The position numbers and the translations under genes are program-made. From RGIG995 sp045635765 (GTDB lineage: Bacteria > Bacillota > Clostridia > Oscillospirales > UBA644), in the NCBI GenBank assembly GCA_045635765.1, contig JAZTWH010000014.1:1-5328 (forward strand): a DNA stretch of 5,328 nt, read 5' to 3'. This document shows, in pieces, positions 5,029 through 5,328 of this stretch; position 1 is the stretch's first letter, and each line of letters begins with the position of its first letter. The notes below the pieces were generated by a model that saw nothing but the letters and a program-made list of their open reading frames with translations, had not been told where the DNA came from and did not search any database.

Positions 5029-5328
5029 CCGAAGGTGCGGTTCAGCAGGTCCAGCACGGCGTTGCGGGCGGAATCAGGCAGATATTGGGTGATTCCGTTG
5101 CAGTCGGAGCAAGAAAGTCTGAGGGGAATCGTTTCGTCCGCCAAGACCGATTCCCACAGGGCGGCCAAGCCCTTCCCCTCCGTCAGCCGGTGCCCCTTCA
5201 GGGTCAGGCGAAAATAGCCCTCTTCCACCACCACACCGTCCTTTTTCAGCCTCGCAAAGGAAAAACTCTCCCCTTCAAAAGGGCGGGCCCGGTCTCCGGG
5301 ACGGGGAGCATCGCTCCCAAATTGCGGG
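5013..5328 (-). CDS. Partial protein of unknown function (C-terminal part; start beyond the window)
   Basis: The minus-strand frame is open from the window edge (first full codon at 5327-5325) to TGA at 5015-5013, about 104 residues of a C-terminal end. A GTG at 5234 would give only 73 residues; the frame runs past it without a stop, so the gene probably starts outside. Codons are GC-rich at the third position like those of fakA. The first ~15 residues visible are Pro/Arg/Gly-rich and look like a linker. Then comes a compact domain: FEGESFSFARL, a Val-rich strand, GYFRLTLKGHRL, GLAALWESVL, then CSDC and SARNAVLDLLNRTFGI. The mix of strands and helices suggests a folded domain. I do not recognise the family, and one C-x-x-C is not enough to claim metal binding. 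The stop codon lies in the first unit of an 18-bp tandem repeat. Confidence 0.6.
   Translation of the reverse strand, partial: PQFGSDAPRPGDRARPFEGESFSFARLKKDGVVVEEGYFRLTLKGHRLTEGKGLAALWESVLADETIPLRLSCSDCNGITQYLPDSARNAVLDLLNRTFGIRVV

Overview
The window looks like a piece of a moderately GC-rich Bacillota genome, probably Clostridia of the gut type. This is inferred from the gene set (a DegV/FakB and FakA pair, a short YozG-like XRE regulator, a GPH-type sugar symporter), from GC-rich codons set against AT-rich promoter regions with consensus sigma-A boxes, and from purine-rich Shine-Dalgarno sites. No rRNA, tRNA, phage or insertion-sequence gene was seen, so the species cannot be named. All recognised genes lie on the minus strand, so transcription runs from high to low coordinates.

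Reading in transcription order: a gene cut by the right edge (5013 to beyond 5328) gives only its last ~104 residues and is not recognised. Its 3' end runs into seven 18-bp tandem repeats (4903-5028). The space from 4710 to 4902 holds two back-to-back promoters that share one -35 region. One faces left and drives a small XRE-type DNA-binding protein (4491-4709). The other faces right into a short stretch that ends in a strong hairpin, which may be a small RNA of about 70 nt. Downstream of the XRE gene is a hairpin terminator whose 3' arm and U-rich tail are repeated further downstream (4309-4435).

Next comes an AT-rich promoter region (4125-4260) with an extended -10 promoter, an inverted repeat centred on its -35 box, and phased short repeats in the leader. 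It drives degV/fakB (3180-4109) and, 19 bp later, fakA (1520-3160). Together these encode the two parts of a bacterial fatty acid kinase: the DegV-type protein holds the fatty acid and FakA phosphorylates it, giving acyl-phosphate for phospholipid synthesis. The DegV-type protein departs from the family at positions expected to hold the fatty acid head group.

After fakA a 144-bp gap carries a very G-rich (+ strand) tract, then a GPH-family sugar/cation symporter gene (47-1375). That gene is followed by a second G-rich tandem repeat at the left edge. The mRNA copy of both tracts is C-rich and G-poor, as in Rho loading sites, and the + strand copy fits G-quadruplex patterns. The symporter has no convincing promoter of its own, so it may depend on readthrough from degV-fakA.
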